Shown: one piece after another, positions 15,878 through 24,799 of the stretch | Layout: every line of letters starts with the position of its first letter | Position numbering within the stretch: position 1 is the first letter of the stretch | DNA from: Bacteroidota bacterium | Lineage (GTDB): Bacteria > Spirochaetota > Spirochaetia > JABMQR01 | Assembly: GCA_013202335.1 (NCBI GenBank) | Contig: JABMQR010000220.1 | Coordinates: 1-47,348 of the forward strand | DNA length: 47,348 nt | Reading direction: 5' to 3' | Notes under the pieces: generated by a model | Databases searched by the model: none | What the model was told of the DNA's origin: nothing | Seen by the model: only the letters and a program-made list of their open reading frames with translations | Made by a program: the position numbers and the translations under genes

Positions 15878-16990
15878 TCAGTAATTCTCTATTATGATCT
15901 GATGGATATCGGTATTATCAAGCGTACCAACGTCAAACAAGTCAGCATTTTTCCCCCAGATATACAGCGGCACATTCACACCTGTATGCCCACCCCCGAA
16001 CCAGGTTACTACCGGGATAACTCCCTGAGCAGTTGTCCCGGTTACTGTTAACCCACCAGTTTCATGATCTGCAGTGAGCAGGATCAGCGTATCGTCCCGA
16101 CCTTCCGCCCAATTAAGAATCATACTGATGGTATCTGACAACTCAATTGTTTCATACACCGTCCTGATTATATCATTTCCATGCGAAGCATGGTCTATAC
16201 GCCCTGCTTCAACCATCAGGAAAAACCCATCCGTATCTTTCTCAAGAATCTCCAGAGCTTTCACTGTCATCTCACTCAAGGCAGGCAGATCACCAACACC
16301 ATCATAGCTGTATGGTAAATGAGTAGTTCCAAACTGTCCGCTTGCAAACTCGACTGTATCCGGATCGATTCCCGCAAGTTCTGCCGCAGTTTCAACCACA
16401 GTATATCCTGCAGATATCGCTTCATCCGGGGATATTCCATTTCCACCGCCCCCAAAGAGAACATGAGGTTTTGATCCGGTTAGATAATCCTGTGCAATAT
16501 CTTCATAATTATCCCGACTGGAGGTATGCGCCCCAAAGGCAGCCGGTGTGGCATGCGTTATAGGGGCTGTTGAAACCAGCCCCACCCGCTTACCAAAACG
16601 CTTATAGTACTCAAGCAAGGTCTCGAAGTCTCCCAATAATGCAGTACTTATCACCCCTTTCACTACTTTATGCCCTGTAGCGATTGCAGTTGCTGCAGCA
16701 GCAGAGTCGGTTACCACTCCACCGAAAGCCGCTGTCATAACCTCTGCCTGTACAGGAAAAGTCTGAAAAGACAAACCTTCCTCCGTCCCCGTAGCATATA
16801 GTGATGCAGCTTTGATCTGCCCGAAACCCATACCATCACCTATTATCAATATAATATTTCCCGGTTCGGGAGGTGTGTCAGGATTGTAGTTAAATGTGCA
16901 GGATACAGCTATGAAAAGGGAAAGGAGTATAATAAGTAATTTACCTGAAACTTGTAATAGTTTATTACTGCAGGCAGTTATATTTCTCAT
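15878..16990 (-). CDS. alkaline phosphatase, lipoprotein
   Basis: The protein (370 residues) begins with a lipoprotein signal peptide and lipobox FIAVSC with lipidated C31. The alkaline-phosphatase metal site starts at D52 (LIIGDGMGFGQ), and the phosphorylated Ser is S96 in VVTDSAAAATAIATGHK. Further metal ligands lie in EAGRIDHASH and LTADHETGGL. It should release phosphate from organic esters at the cell surface. It precedes the GH3 gene by 26 bp. No ribosome site is seen, and a -10 hexamer ends 6 nt before the ATG, so the message may be leaderless. Confidence 0.93.
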   Translation of the reverse strand: MRNITACSNKLLQVSGKLLIILLSLFIAVSCTFNYNPDTPPEPGNIILIIGDGMGFGQIKAASLYATGTEEGLSFQTFPVQAEVMTAAFGGVVTDSAAAATAIATGHKVVKGVISTALLGDFETLLEYYKRFGKRVGLVSTAPITHATPAAFGAHTSSRDNYEDIAQDYLTGSKPHVLFGGGGNGISPDEAISAGYTVVETAAELAGIDPDTVEFASGQFGTTHLPYSYDGVGDLPALSEMTVKALEILEKDTDGFFLMVEAGRIDHASHGNDIIRTVYETIELSDTISMILNWAEGRDDTLILLTADHETGGLTVTGTTAQGVIPVVTWFGGGHTGVNVPLYIWGKNADLFDVGTLDNTDIHQIIIENY

Positions 16991-16996
16991 GGATTA

Positions 16997-17025
16997 ATTG
17001 TATCGGGATACCGGATACCGGTAAA
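16997..17025 (-). promoter_or_regulatory. promoter of the phosphatase gene (leaderless type)
   Basis: TTTACC (17020-17025) and TACAAT (16997-17002) are 17 nt apart on the minus strand. Only six bases separate the -10 box from the ATG at 16990. Confidence 0.55.
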
Positions 17026-17042
17026 GGTACGTAACACCAATA

Positions 17043-17081
17043 AAAAAGCGGATGCCGTACTATACGAATCACCCGCTTTTT
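17043..17081 (-). terminator. terminator after the thioredoxin gene
   Basis: AAAAAGCGG and CCGCTTTTT form a 9-bp stem with a 21-nt loop. It can end minus-strand transcripts from the thioredoxin gene before the phosphatase promoter. Confidence 0.7.
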
Positions 17082-17149
17082 CCACGTACCATTTTTGTTT
17101 ATTGGTACAAGATACAATTGAAACAATTGCCTTATGAAGTTTTATTGAA

Positions 17150-17521
17150 CTATTCTGCCTCTGCTCCTACCGGATTCAGCAGTACATCGTTTATTGCACT
17201 CTCAAAGGCACTCTTAGGCAGAGCACCTGCAGCAGCCTGCGGTTGTCCTTCCATGGGGCAGAACATAATTGTTGGAATACTGCTTATACCAAACACTCCA
17301 GCCAGTTCCTGCTGTTCCTCAGTGTCGATCTTAAAAATATTCACTTTCCCCTCGTAGTCTTTGGCAAGTTCTTCAAGTACCGGAGCAACCACTTTACAGG
17401 GTCCGCACCAATCTGCATAGAAATCTATAATACAGGGAAGATCTCCCTTATATTTCCAGTCTTTACTTTCATCCCAGTTAAAAATTTTCTCTTTAAATGT
17501 ATCCAGTGTTAAATGTTCCAA
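17150..17521 (-). CDS. thioredoxin
   Basis: This 123-residue protein has the thioredoxin active site WCGPCK (C39, C42) in FYADWCGPCK and the cis-Pro loop (ISSIPTIMF). It reduces cytoplasmic disulfides. The N-terminus is about 10-15 residues longer than the core family. The start codon is TTG, preceded at 5 nt by AGGAGG. The C-terminus is Ala/Glu rich. No thioredoxin reductase is nearby, and the gene appears monocistronic with its own terminator. Confidence 0.92.
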   Translation of the reverse strand: MEHLTLDTFKEKIFNWDESKDWKYKGDLPCIIDFYADWCGPCKVVAPVLEELAKDYEGKVNIFKIDTEEQQELAGVFGISSIPTIMFCPMEGQPQAAAGALPKSAFESAINDVLLNPVGAEAE

Positions 17522-17592
17522 CTCTTCCTCCTGATCCCGAATTGTTAGCCAGCTAAAGGAATCTCAACTACTTTTTTAATTTTTAGAAAATT

Positions 17593-17679
17593 AGTCAATT
17601 TCCTGGAAATTGACTTCAGAAGTTTTTTGATAAAAAACTTCAATAATCAGTAACTCTTTCAAAAATTATTTGAAAGAGT
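17593..17679. repeat. three perfect hairpins in tandem
   Basis: Three palindromes follow one another: 17593-17615 (11-bp arms AGTCAATTTCC, 1-nt centre), 17619-17641 (10-bp arms GAAGTTTTTT, GAT loop) and 17653-17679 (11-bp arms ACTCTTTCAAA, 5-nt loop). They stand 70 bp upstream of the thioredoxin start in a 560-bp gene-free stretch. The first two resemble the pair after the DEAD-box gene at 32162-32221. Confidence 0.7.
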
Positions 17680-18081
17680 CTTAAGTTAATAATATTTAAC
17701 GGAGAAGTCAAATACAGTTACTTAAGAAATTTCTGCAAAATGTAATCTACTATTAATTGTACCATACTTTTCTAAAATACATAGAATACTCCTTGAAAAA
17801 GGTAAGAACTGATACGAACCTTGTGGGAAGGAAAGTAGAGTAACATCTTTGAGGATAAATACTTAATAGGTTGTAATAGTGTGCAGAAGAGCAGTAATGA
17901 GAATAATTCTGTTAAATTGTTATTGGGATGACTTTTATTCTATAATTTCCCACAAGCTTCGTTACACTTAAAAAAGGTACAACCCAGCAGAAAATTTCTG
18001 TAATTACCGGAAATCCACAGTAATATTTTTACTCTCAGCGGCACTTTACAAAATAGAGTATCTCCCATAGGCTTCTACCCT
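17680..18081. other. gene-free stretch before the DMT transporter
   Basis: This stretch contains no recognised gene, only AT-rich DNA and the probable promoter of the downstream transporter at its right end. Confidence 0.45.
18045..18073 (+). promoter_or_regulatory. possible promoter of the DMT transporter
   Basis: TTTACA (18045-18050) and a weak -10 TAGGCT (18068-18073) are spaced by 17 nt. The ATG follows after 8 nt, and there is no Shine-Dalgarno. Confidence 0.35.
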
Positions 18082-19011
18082 ATGACACTATTTATCGGAC
18101 AACTATTTGCAGTAATTACCGCAGTGTGCTGGGCGCAGAATTCCCTGATATATTCTCATACAGGGAAGATTATCGGATCAAAAACCGTCACCCATATCAG
18201 ATTATGGCTGGCACTTCCCATGATAATGATCGCCCACTTACTGTTTGTTGGCTCCCTCTTTCCGCTCGGTCTGCTACCTAAATCTTATCTCGTTTTCTCA
18301 CTGTCAGGAGTAGTGGGCTTCTGCATAGCAGATCTATTCATTTTTCAGGCATTTGTTGATCTTGGACCAAGACAGACCATGGTTATTTTAACCACCTCCC
18401 CAATTTTCAGCGCAGTAATGTCCAGATTTTTTTATAAAGAGAGTCTGCTTGGAATACAGATAATCGGCATCCTGGTAACCATTCTCGGTGTGTGCTGGGT
18501 GGTATTAGCAGATGGACGAAACGGTCGGAAGAATGATTCTGAAAAACCTCAATCCCGACATAACGGCAGGGGTGTTCTTATTGCACTTGTTGGATCTCTC
18601 GCACAGGCTGGCGGGGTCATTCTCTCTAAAGGCGGGCTGGAACAGGGAGTACATCCTGTATCAGCAAATGTAATCCGCCTCTCGGCCGGACTAATTGCCC
18701 TCATTCTATATGCAGCAATTCGCGGTAAATTTGTCGATGATTTCAGGAAGGTTATAAGAAAGAACGGGAGGAATCTGCTGACCCTGATTGCCTTCGCCGC
18801 ACTAATCGGTCCTGTTATGGGAATAATTCTCAATCTGTATGCACTTTCAATAGTTCCGGCCGGAATTGTTTCAGCTCTAACCCAGACCACTCCGATAATC
18901 CTGCTGCCTTACGAACGATTTATCCAGAAAAAAACTGTTACTATTGGGGCATTATTGGGAACGATTGTAGCGATCCTGGGTATTTTTCTACTGTTTGTGG
19001 TTAGGGGTTAA
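18082..19011 (+). CDS. DMT/EamA-family transporter
   Basis: The 309-residue membrane protein shows two EamA repeats (about residues 5-142 and 155-307) with ten hydrophobic segments. A family-like block is seen in DLFIFQAFVDLGPRQTMVIL and, in the second half, ALSIVPAGIVSALTQTTPII. EamA proteins export or import metabolites such as amino acids and sugars; the substrate here is unknown. A basic loop (DGRNGRKNDSEKPQSRH) joins the repeats. It is a single gene, and no close neighbour hints at its cargo. Confidence 0.9.
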   Translation: MTLFIGQLFAVITAVCWAQNSLIYSHTGKIIGSKTVTHIRLWLALPMIMIAHLLFVGSLFPLGLLPKSYLVFSLSGVVGFCIADLFIFQAFVDLGPRQTMVILTTSPIFSAVMSRFFYKESLLGIQIIGILVTILGVCWVVLADGRNGRKNDSEKPQSRHNGRGVLIALVGSLAQAGGVILSKGGLEQGVHPVSANVIRLSAGLIALILYAAIRGKFVDDFRKVIRKNGRNLLTLIAFAALIGPVMGIILNLYALSIVPAGIVSALTQTTPIILLPYERFIQKKTVTIGALLGTIVAILGIFLLFVVRG

Positions 19012-19100
19012 TTAAACAGGATATCGTCAGCTGCATAAGTTTATCTATCCGAAAAAAAATATTAAGAACTGTAACGACTCTTTCTCCAGCAGGTTATTCT

Positions 19101-19128
19101 TTGTATTCGCTTCATTTTCTGCTATACT
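19101..19128 (+). promoter_or_regulatory. promoter of the AraC-type gene (leaderless type)
   Basis: TTGTAT (19101-19106) and TATACT (19123-19128) are spaced by 16 nt. The ATG follows only 7 nt after the -10 box, and no ribosome site is present. Confidence 0.55.
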
Positions 19129-19135
19129 AATTCCC

Positions 19136-20836
19136 ATGGAAAAGAAACAATCATTTAATGTATTCTGGCTAAAAGATCTGAAGGAAATACCACCCAGACC
19201 TGATAATCCCATGTCTTTTCCTGATGACGATATTAGACACTGGTATGATTTTGAATATGCCGGACATTTCGTTCCCAAAGAGAATATCCCATCACCTCCT
19301 AATCTCTGGGATCCGAAAAATCGTCATATTGTATGCATTCACCCAGGAACTCATCCTTATCTTGAATCCTTTTGTAATGGAGTCCAGAAAATAGCGGACA
19401 GTAATCAAATTCGTGTCACCTACTTTGCAACCAGCTGGGATATACAAATTCAAGCCGATTGTGTGAAGAAAGCAATAAAACTTAAACCGGATCTTGTGAT
19501 CATGATTCCGGAAAATACAAATGCCTGCGCAGAGCATTACCGGTTATTAAATGAGGCGGGAATACCGCTTATCTGCAGTAACCTCCTACCAGAACTGGAT
19601 GTCTACAAATATGTAATTTCCTGGACAGGCCCTGATGACTGGGGACAATACAGAAGCCTCTCTCACTCATTTGCTGAGCTCATGAGTGGAGAAGGTAATT
19701 ACTGTATCATACGGCACATACCTGGAACTTCAGCATATCTTGCCCGAACCTGGGGATTTGTCTCCGAATTGAAAAGAATCTCACCCAACATCCAGTTGCT
19801 GGATGCACAAACCACCTATCTTGAACCGTTGATAACTGAAAAACTGGTTGAATCATGGATAAATGAGTACGGTTCCTCACTGAAGGGAATTGTCAGTTCC
19901 GGAGATCTTCCGCTTCAGCTGGCCATAAATAATGTTATACGGAAGTATGATCGTGAAGATATCATACGCGTCTGTATTGCCAGTGCCGAGCAGACTCTGG
20001 ATTTGATCAAAACGGGAAAACTGCATGCCGGTGCATATCAAAATGGTATAATGGATGGAGCTTTAGCAATGCAGACTGCAGTCGACTGGTTTTCCGGTTT
20101 AAAGGTGGAACCAGTCCGTAACCTGCCCAGGTTTATCGTCAACAGAAGCAATGTAAAAGATTTTATTGAAAAACGGGACACATTGCCTGAACTGCATGAT
20201 ACAGAGCTTTTTACCGCATTAAAGCAGCTGAACAGAGAAAATACTGAGATGTTTTTTGATGCTCTTTTTCTATCTCTGCAGCAGGTGAAATTTGTGAAAG
20301 AAGAGTTCCTCAGGGGATATATAATTCAAATATTTTCGGTAATAAATCAGATATTGAAACTGTACAGTATAAGTATCCAGGAATTTCTCGGGGATTATGA
20401 GGGTATTTACAAACAGTTGTTCGACCAGCCTTCAATAGAAGATTCACTCTACTGGCTGCGGACCACCTCACTGCAGTTGATAGATTTTATCGGAAAAGAC
20501 AGCAACCCGCAGACAACTATTAATATCCTTATAGACTATGTTGATACCCACTTTCAGGAACCTTTATCTCTCAAGACCCTCTCGTATGAGTATGAAATTT
20601 CACCGGCATATCTTGGACAGCAGTTTAAGAAAGTGACAGGGAAAAGTTTTACAGACCATATAAACGGATTACGTATTAACCGTGCTAAAGAGCTGCTCGC
20701 AAATACTTCCCTTAAGGAAAAAAGTATAGCGCTTGAGGTCGGTTATGCTGACCACAACTATTTCTATCGGGTATTCAAGAAATATGAGTTGATTTCACCG
20801 TCACTGTATAGAAAAAACACCTCACAAAATTCCTGA
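19136..20836 (+). CDS. AraC-family regulator with a built-in sugar-binding domain
   Basis: This 566-residue one-component sensor has an N-terminal type I periplasmic-binding domain (about residues 20-345) without a signal peptide. A linker region of about 110 residues follows, then a C-terminal AraC double helix-turn-helix (about 465-563, LSLKTLSYEYEISPAYLGQQ and SIALEVGYADHNYFYRVF). The binding domain aligns along its whole length with the ABC binding protein encoded at 22520-23716: RHWYDFEYAG against HWWDMEFAG, SWTGPDDWGQYR against AWTGPDDFGQFR, and AVDWFSGLKVEPVR against AADWFNGLEIEPVR. It should sense the same ligand inside the cell and control the transporter and UROD genes. Confidence 0.9.
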   Translation: MEKKQSFNVFWLKDLKEIPPRPDNPMSFPDDDIRHWYDFEYAGHFVPKENIPSPPNLWDPKNRHIVCIHPGTHPYLESFCNGVQKIADSNQIRVTYFATSWDIQIQADCVKKAIKLKPDLVIMIPENTNACAEHYRLLNEAGIPLICSNLLPELDVYKYVISWTGPDDWGQYRSLSHSFAELMSGEGNYCIIRHIPGTSAYLARTWGFVSELKRISPNIQLLDAQTTYLEPLITEKLVESWINEYGSSLKGIVSSGDLPLQLAINNVIRKYDREDIIRVCIASAEQTLDLIKTGKLHAGAYQNGIMDGALAMQTAVDWFSGLKVEPVRNLPRFIVNRSNVKDFIEKRDTLPELHDTELFTALKQLNRENTEMFFDALFLSLQQVKFVKEEFLRGYIIQIFSVINQILKLYSISIQEFLGDYEGIYKQLFDQPSIEDSLYWLRTTSLQLIDFIGKDSNPQTTINILIDYVDTHFQEPLSLKTLSYEYEISPAYLGQQFKKVTGKSFTDHINGLRINRAKELLANTSLKEKSIALEVGYADHNYFYRVFKKYELISPSLYRKNTSQNS

Positions 20837-20874
20837 CCAACTGGACACCTGCCGACTGCCGAAAAATCTATACG

Positions 20875-22044
20875 TTACGGCATATCAGGGATATCATATT
20901 TACCTAAATTTAACGGGTAGACTCCATGTTTCTTAACAAGATTAAAGACTAACTCATACTTTTCAGCAGATACGTTACTTGGAACAGAGTGATCGGACTG
21001 CACGATAAACCCGCCGTTCTTTGCGGCATTAAGCTTTCTCATAACCTCATCCTCAAGTTCCTGATCGGTACCCGTACCCCACAACAGGGCATCGATATTT
21101 CCACAGTAAGCCATATCCTTCCCATACTGCTTCTTTAATTCAACTACATCCAAACCGGCTTTTGCTTCCAAAGGATTGTAGCAGTCCAGCCCCAGTTCAA
21201 TCAAATCGGGATAGATTGATGTTGCGTTCCCGCAACCATGATAGATTACCGGTAAATCATTACGATGACAAACTGATATGATTCTTTCCAGATGCGGTTT
21301 AAAAAAAACTCTCCACATTTCCGGTGAAAAGAGCATCCCATTCACATAGGCGACATCTCCCCAGATAACCATACCGTCAAGTTTGCCGTCCGCGGCCTCA
21401 ATCTGGGCTTTTGCTAAGCCAACAACATAATCACCCACCCGATCAAGATAGACCTTTATCTCATCAGGATACATTGCCAGCCACATAAGTAAGTTTTCCG
21501 TGCCTACAATTCGCCAGGCAGTCTCCATGACTTCACACACAGAACCATATACCGGAAAATCAGTATAAAGTGAGCTCACTGAATCCATCCAGGGTGGTGA
21601 GTTCCAGGTTATCACGTCTCCAATTCCAGCCAGTTGATTATCTCCGCCGGAGAAAAATCTTCTTGAGTCATAGGGATCATCAAATTGAAAATTCAGAGCC
21701 TTCTCTATAGTATCTGTCTCAAAACTCTCAAAGTAGGGCATCTGAATCCCTTCCCGTCGCCGAATGACTGCCTCAAACCCCGTTTTCAGGATAATATCAC
21801 TCTCGGTCTCTTTGATCACCTCAAACTGTTTAATATGCGGATCCATATTAGGGGTGGTGCAAATCCAGTCCAGATCATAATAAGTATAGGGAGAAGCATC
21901 TTTTGGCAACCCAAGCTCCTCCTGCCATCTGGATATAAAACTGCTCCAAAAGAAGTCTGAAATGGGTACTCTATCAGCCTCTATATGTGCAATAGTCTTA
22001 TTTATTCTGTCCAGTTTTTTTATACAATTATCTGTTCTAATCAT
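20875..22044 (-). CDS. uroporphyrinogen-decarboxylase-superfamily protein 1
   Basis: The 389-residue protein belongs to the UROD/MtaA/CmuA superfamily. The HxC metal-type motif is present (VIYHGCGNATS). The later position that is Cys in MtaA-type methyltransferases appears to be occupied by QSDHSVPSNVS, with His rather than Cys. It is the last gene of the ABC operon, with AGAGG 8 nt before its ATG, and ends 38 bp from the convergent AraC-type gene. Real heme enzymes of this family lack the HxC motif, so a role in methyl or other C1/C-O chemistry on the imported sugar is possible. The function is unknown. Confidence 0.82.
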   Translation of the reverse strand: MIRTDNCIKKLDRINKTIAHIEADRVPISDFFWSSFISRWQEELGLPKDASPYTYYDLDWICTTPNMDPHIKQFEVIKETESDIILKTGFEAVIRRREGIQMPYFESFETDTIEKALNFQFDDPYDSRRFFSGGDNQLAGIGDVITWNSPPWMDSVSSLYTDFPVYGSVCEVMETAWRIVGTENLLMWLAMYPDEIKVYLDRVGDYVVGLAKAQIEAADGKLDGMVIWGDVAYVNGMLFSPEMWRVFFKPHLERIISVCHRNDLPVIYHGCGNATSIYPDLIELGLDCYNPLEAKAGLDVVELKKQYGKDMAYCGNIDALLWGTGTDQELEDEVMRKLNAAKNGGFIVQSDHSVPSNVSAEKYELVFNLVKKHGVYPLNLGKYDIPDMP

Positions 22045-22088
22045 TGCGTCATCCTCTTCATACTGTCACTTAATCATACTGGAAATTA

Positions 22089-22412
22089 TTAATCCAGGTG
22101 ATAGACCTCTTCCATGGCTGCCCACCACTCACCTTCTTCACGGGTTTCGATAGGCTGCTGCATGGGTTTCATGATAGCCCACCATTTCTGTGTAGCCGGG
22201 TCTGAATCCATCCCGGCCATATCTGCCTCAAAATCATCCCCAACATACTCAAAATAGGCAAACAAGTAATCATCCTTGAGGTATATTGAGTAGTTTCTTA
22301 TATTACTGGCCGATATTTTCGCATTAATTTCCGGCCAGATATTTGCATGGTAATCTTTATATGCTGCTATTTTATCAGGATCCACTTTTATAACTTGTCC
22401 AAATCTTTTCAT
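22089..22412 (-). CDS. rhaM: L-rhamnose mutarotase family protein
   Basis: The 107-residue protein matches RhaM along its length: KRFGQVIKVDPDKIAAYKDY, HANIWPEINAKISASNIRNY with the catalytic His, and DPATQKWWAIMKPMQ. RhaM interconverts anomers of L-rhamnose and related 6-deoxy sugars. GGAG stands before the ATG. It lies between the binding-protein gene and the UROD gene in one operon, the best clue that the imported compound is a rhamnose-like or fucose-like sugar. No rhamnose isomerase, kinase or aldolase is present in the window. Confidence 0.92.
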   Translation of the reverse strand: MKRFGQVIKVDPDKIAAYKDYHANIWPEINAKISASNIRNYSIYLKDDYLFAYFEYVGDDFEADMAGMDSDPATQKWWAIMKPMQQPIETREEGEWWAAMEEVYHLD

Positions 22413-22456
22413 TTATATTCTCCAGATAAGCAGGTCTTTTTTAGATCTTTCAATAA

Positions 22457-22488
22457 ATTCCCGGCCAGCAGCTTGCCTGACCGGGAAT
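22457..22488 (-). promoter_or_regulatory. intercistronic hairpin after the sugar-binding protein gene
   Basis: ATTCCCGG and CCGGGAAT form an 8-bp stem, extendable by CAG/CTG after one mismatch, 32 bp after the binding-protein stop. It corresponds in place to the hairpin after dctP and may raise binding-protein output over the downstream genes. Confidence 0.65.
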
Positions 22489-22519
22489 AGATATTTTTTC
22501 TAATCTCTACCAACAGCCG

Positions 22520-23716
22520 CTACCATTGTGGTGGGTAAAATTCTTCTACATCAGCTATGGTGATCATATGCTGAGGTAAGTATCTAACGGGTTCAATCTC
22601 TAATCCGTTAAACCAGTCTGCAGCAGTCTTTACTGCTAATGCACCATCACCTTCAGCGGTCTGATAGGTAATCGCATAAATCTTGCCATCTTTGACAAGG
22701 TCCATTCCTACTTTACTGTTTCCCGCTGCAATTACAACGACATCTTCTCTACCTGCTTTCTTAAGTGCTTCATAGATGCCCAAAGCCTGAGAAGAGTCAT
22801 CTGCTGCACAGATACCTTTAAGCTCATCACCAAATCTTGTCAACCAGTCTGATACCAGCTGCATTGTTTTATCAGCCTCAAATCCTGGAGCTTGTTTGTC
22901 AAGAACGGTAATTTCAGGAGCATATTCTGAGAGTTCAGAAATAGGTCCAAAACATCGTGCAAAATAGGGAGATCCGCCGGGAGCGTGCTGTACATAGGTT
23001 ACGCCGCCCTCTTTACCAAGTGCATCAGCCCACAATCTTGAAAGTTGTCTAAACTGTCCGAAGTCATCCGGTCCGGTCCATGCGATTGCATAATCCATAG
23101 CTTCTGCAGAAGGCAGTGTATTAAACAGAATCAAAGGAACTCCTGATTTGTTAATCTTTCTTGCCTGTTGGGGAGCTGTTTTAGCATCAAGAGGAATCAG
23201 AAGGATCATGTCAGGTCTCTCATTAATGGCCTGATCAATCATCTGGTTCTGCACTGCAAGATCCCAGTTAGGGGACAGAATCTTAAGATCGATATTAAAG
23301 GCATCTGCAACTTTTTGTGCACCATTGGTACAGGCAGTTGTCCAGGGATGGTCGCCATGTACGATCATGGTTATACGTTTGCCAATTGCCCCGTCTTTAG
23401 GAGATTCGGGTATATTTGTTTTTACTGAGTTCCATCCGGCAAATTCCATATCCCACCAGTGCAGGGGATCAGTTTCAGGTAGAGCGGAAGGATCTGCAGG
23501 TCGTGCAGGTACCGGTCGTGATTCGCCGCCCAGTTTTATCAGCTGCTGTCCATCTGCAGCTGTCAGAACAGAAACATCCACTGCTAAAGATGCTGCGAGA
23601 TTTGCCTCTGCATCAACATCTGATTTTGCCGCTTCCTCTTCGCCTCCGGCAAATACCATTCCTGCCGCCGCTAACAGCATGACAGAAATAACCAGTAATT
23701 TGACAAGTTTTTTCAT
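22520..23716 (-). CDS. sugar ABC transporter substrate-binding protein
   Basis: A signal peptide (MKKLVKLLVISVMLLAAAGM, then VFAGGEEE) directs the protein to the periplasm. The remaining part is a type I (Peripla_BP_4) binding domain with GKRITMIVHGDHPWTTACTN and MILLIPLDAKTAPQQARKIN. The start at 23716 has GGAGGA upstream; the precursor is 398 residues. The mature N-terminus has about 80 residues before the core, including HWWDMEFAG, which is shared with the AraC-type sensor. It feeds the two permeases and the ATPase encoded upstream. The ligand is probably a deoxy-sugar or a derivative. Confidence 0.92.
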   Translation of the reverse strand: MKKLVKLLVISVMLLAAAGMVFAGGEEEAAKSDVDAEANLAASLAVDVSVLTAADGQQLIKLGGESRPVPARPADPSALPETDPLHWWDMEFAGWNSVKTNIPESPKDGAIGKRITMIVHGDHPWTTACTNGAQKVADAFNIDLKILSPNWDLAVQNQMIDQAINERPDMILLIPLDAKTAPQQARKINKSGVPLILFNTLPSAEAMDYAIAWTGPDDFGQFRQLSRLWADALGKEGGVTYVQHAPGGSPYFARCFGPISELSEYAPEITVLDKQAPGFEADKTMQLVSDWLTRFGDELKGICAADDSSQALGIYEALKKAGREDVVVIAAGNSKVGMDLVKDGKIYAITYQTAEGDGALAVKTAADWFNGLEIEPVRYLPQHMITIADVEEFYPPQW

Positions 23717-23767
23717 AAATTCCTCCATTATTAAATATATAGATTGTACCAATCTATTAATAAACCG

Positions 23768-24799
23768 TTAGACTTTGGTCTCCTGCGCTGCCAGCTCTTT
23801 CATGAGTTCAGGGCGCTGACCCAACACTTTTTCTCTTCGGTATGCGGTAAATGCTTCATACAGAACTACCGCTGCCAGGATAATCCCTGCCAGGAATATC
23901 TTTACTTCATTTCCCAATCCAAAAAGAATGATACCGTTATAGAGAATATCAAGTGTTAAGATTGCCATAAAGGTCTTAAAGACTCCCCCTTTCCCACCGG
24001 ACATTGCAGTGCCGCCAATAATCGTTGCCGAAATAACATACATAAGTGATGAGTTACCCATATTCAGAGTTGCTGCGGCGCTCTCCATAGCAAACAGCAC
24101 TCCTCCTATCCCTGCCATAGTTCCGGAGATTACAAAGGCTGCTATGGTATATCGGTCTGTATTGATACCGGCCAGCCATGCCGTCTGCACATTCCCGCCG
24201 ACCATGTAAAAGTTTCTGCCGATCTTCGTCTTTCGCATGAATACTGATGCAGCAATGACAAGAATAAGGGTAATAAGTACACGCGGTGTGATGAGCGGAA
24301 TGAACATATAAGCAAGCCAGTCGGATACGGCAAATGCATCGGGAGTCGAGAGACTGATGGAGTTTCCTCCGGTTATGGTATATACCGTCCCCTGCAGAAT
24401 AGTCATCATTCCCAAAGTCACAATAAATGAACTTATCTTAGCCTTTGCCACCAACAGACCATTTATCAGGCCGATCATTGCACCGGCTAATACTGCCAGA
24501 GGAACACTCAGCCCAAACCCCACATACTCCTTCAACCCTAATCCTACAATAGCGGTAAAAGTTATAATTGTTCCTATTGACAGATCCAGCTGACCAATTA
24601 TCAGAATAAGGGTGAATCCAATTGCCACCGTGGCATTCATCGAAATCGTCCGCATAATAGTCGTCATATTAAACACATTGAAAAACCGCGGTGCAAAAAT
24701 TGACATAAACAGGAATACTATACCGAAAAGAAAGAATATTCTGTTCTTATCGAAATATGAGAGCAAACTCTGTGAATCTTTAAATCTTTTTTTAAGCAT
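23768..24799 (-). CDS. sugar ABC transporter permease (RbsC-like), 2
   Basis: The protein has RbsC-family features: about eight to ten membrane segments, LIIGQLDLSIGTIITF near the start, and SSLMYVISATIIGGTAMSGGKG towards the C-terminus, the region that contacts the ATPase. I start at the ATG at 24799 (MLKKRFKDSQ), which lies inside the last codons of the upstream permease gene, an 8-bp overlap that couples translation. Length is then 343 residues. It forms a heterodimer with the other permease. Confidence 0.9.
   Translation of the reverse strand: MLKKRFKDSQSLLSYFDKNRIFFLFGIVFLFMSIFAPRFFNVFNMTTIMRTISMNATVAIGFTLILIIGQLDLSIGTIITFTAIVGLGLKEYVGFGLSVPLAVLAGAMIGLINGLLVAKAKISSFIVTLGMMTILQGTVYTITGGNSISLSTPDAFAVSDWLAYMFIPLITPRVLITLILVIAASVFMRKTKIGRNFYMVGGNVQTAWLAGINTDRYTIAAFVISGTMAGIGGVLFAMESAAATLNMGNSSLMYVISATIIGGTAMSGGKGGVFKTFMAILTLDILYNGIILFGLGNEVKIFLAGIILAAVVLYEAFTAYRREKVLGQRPELMKELAAQETKV

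Noticed and set aside
23325..23771. 148-residue plus-strand frame
   Set aside because: Antisense to the sugar-binding protein gene and its signal-peptide region.
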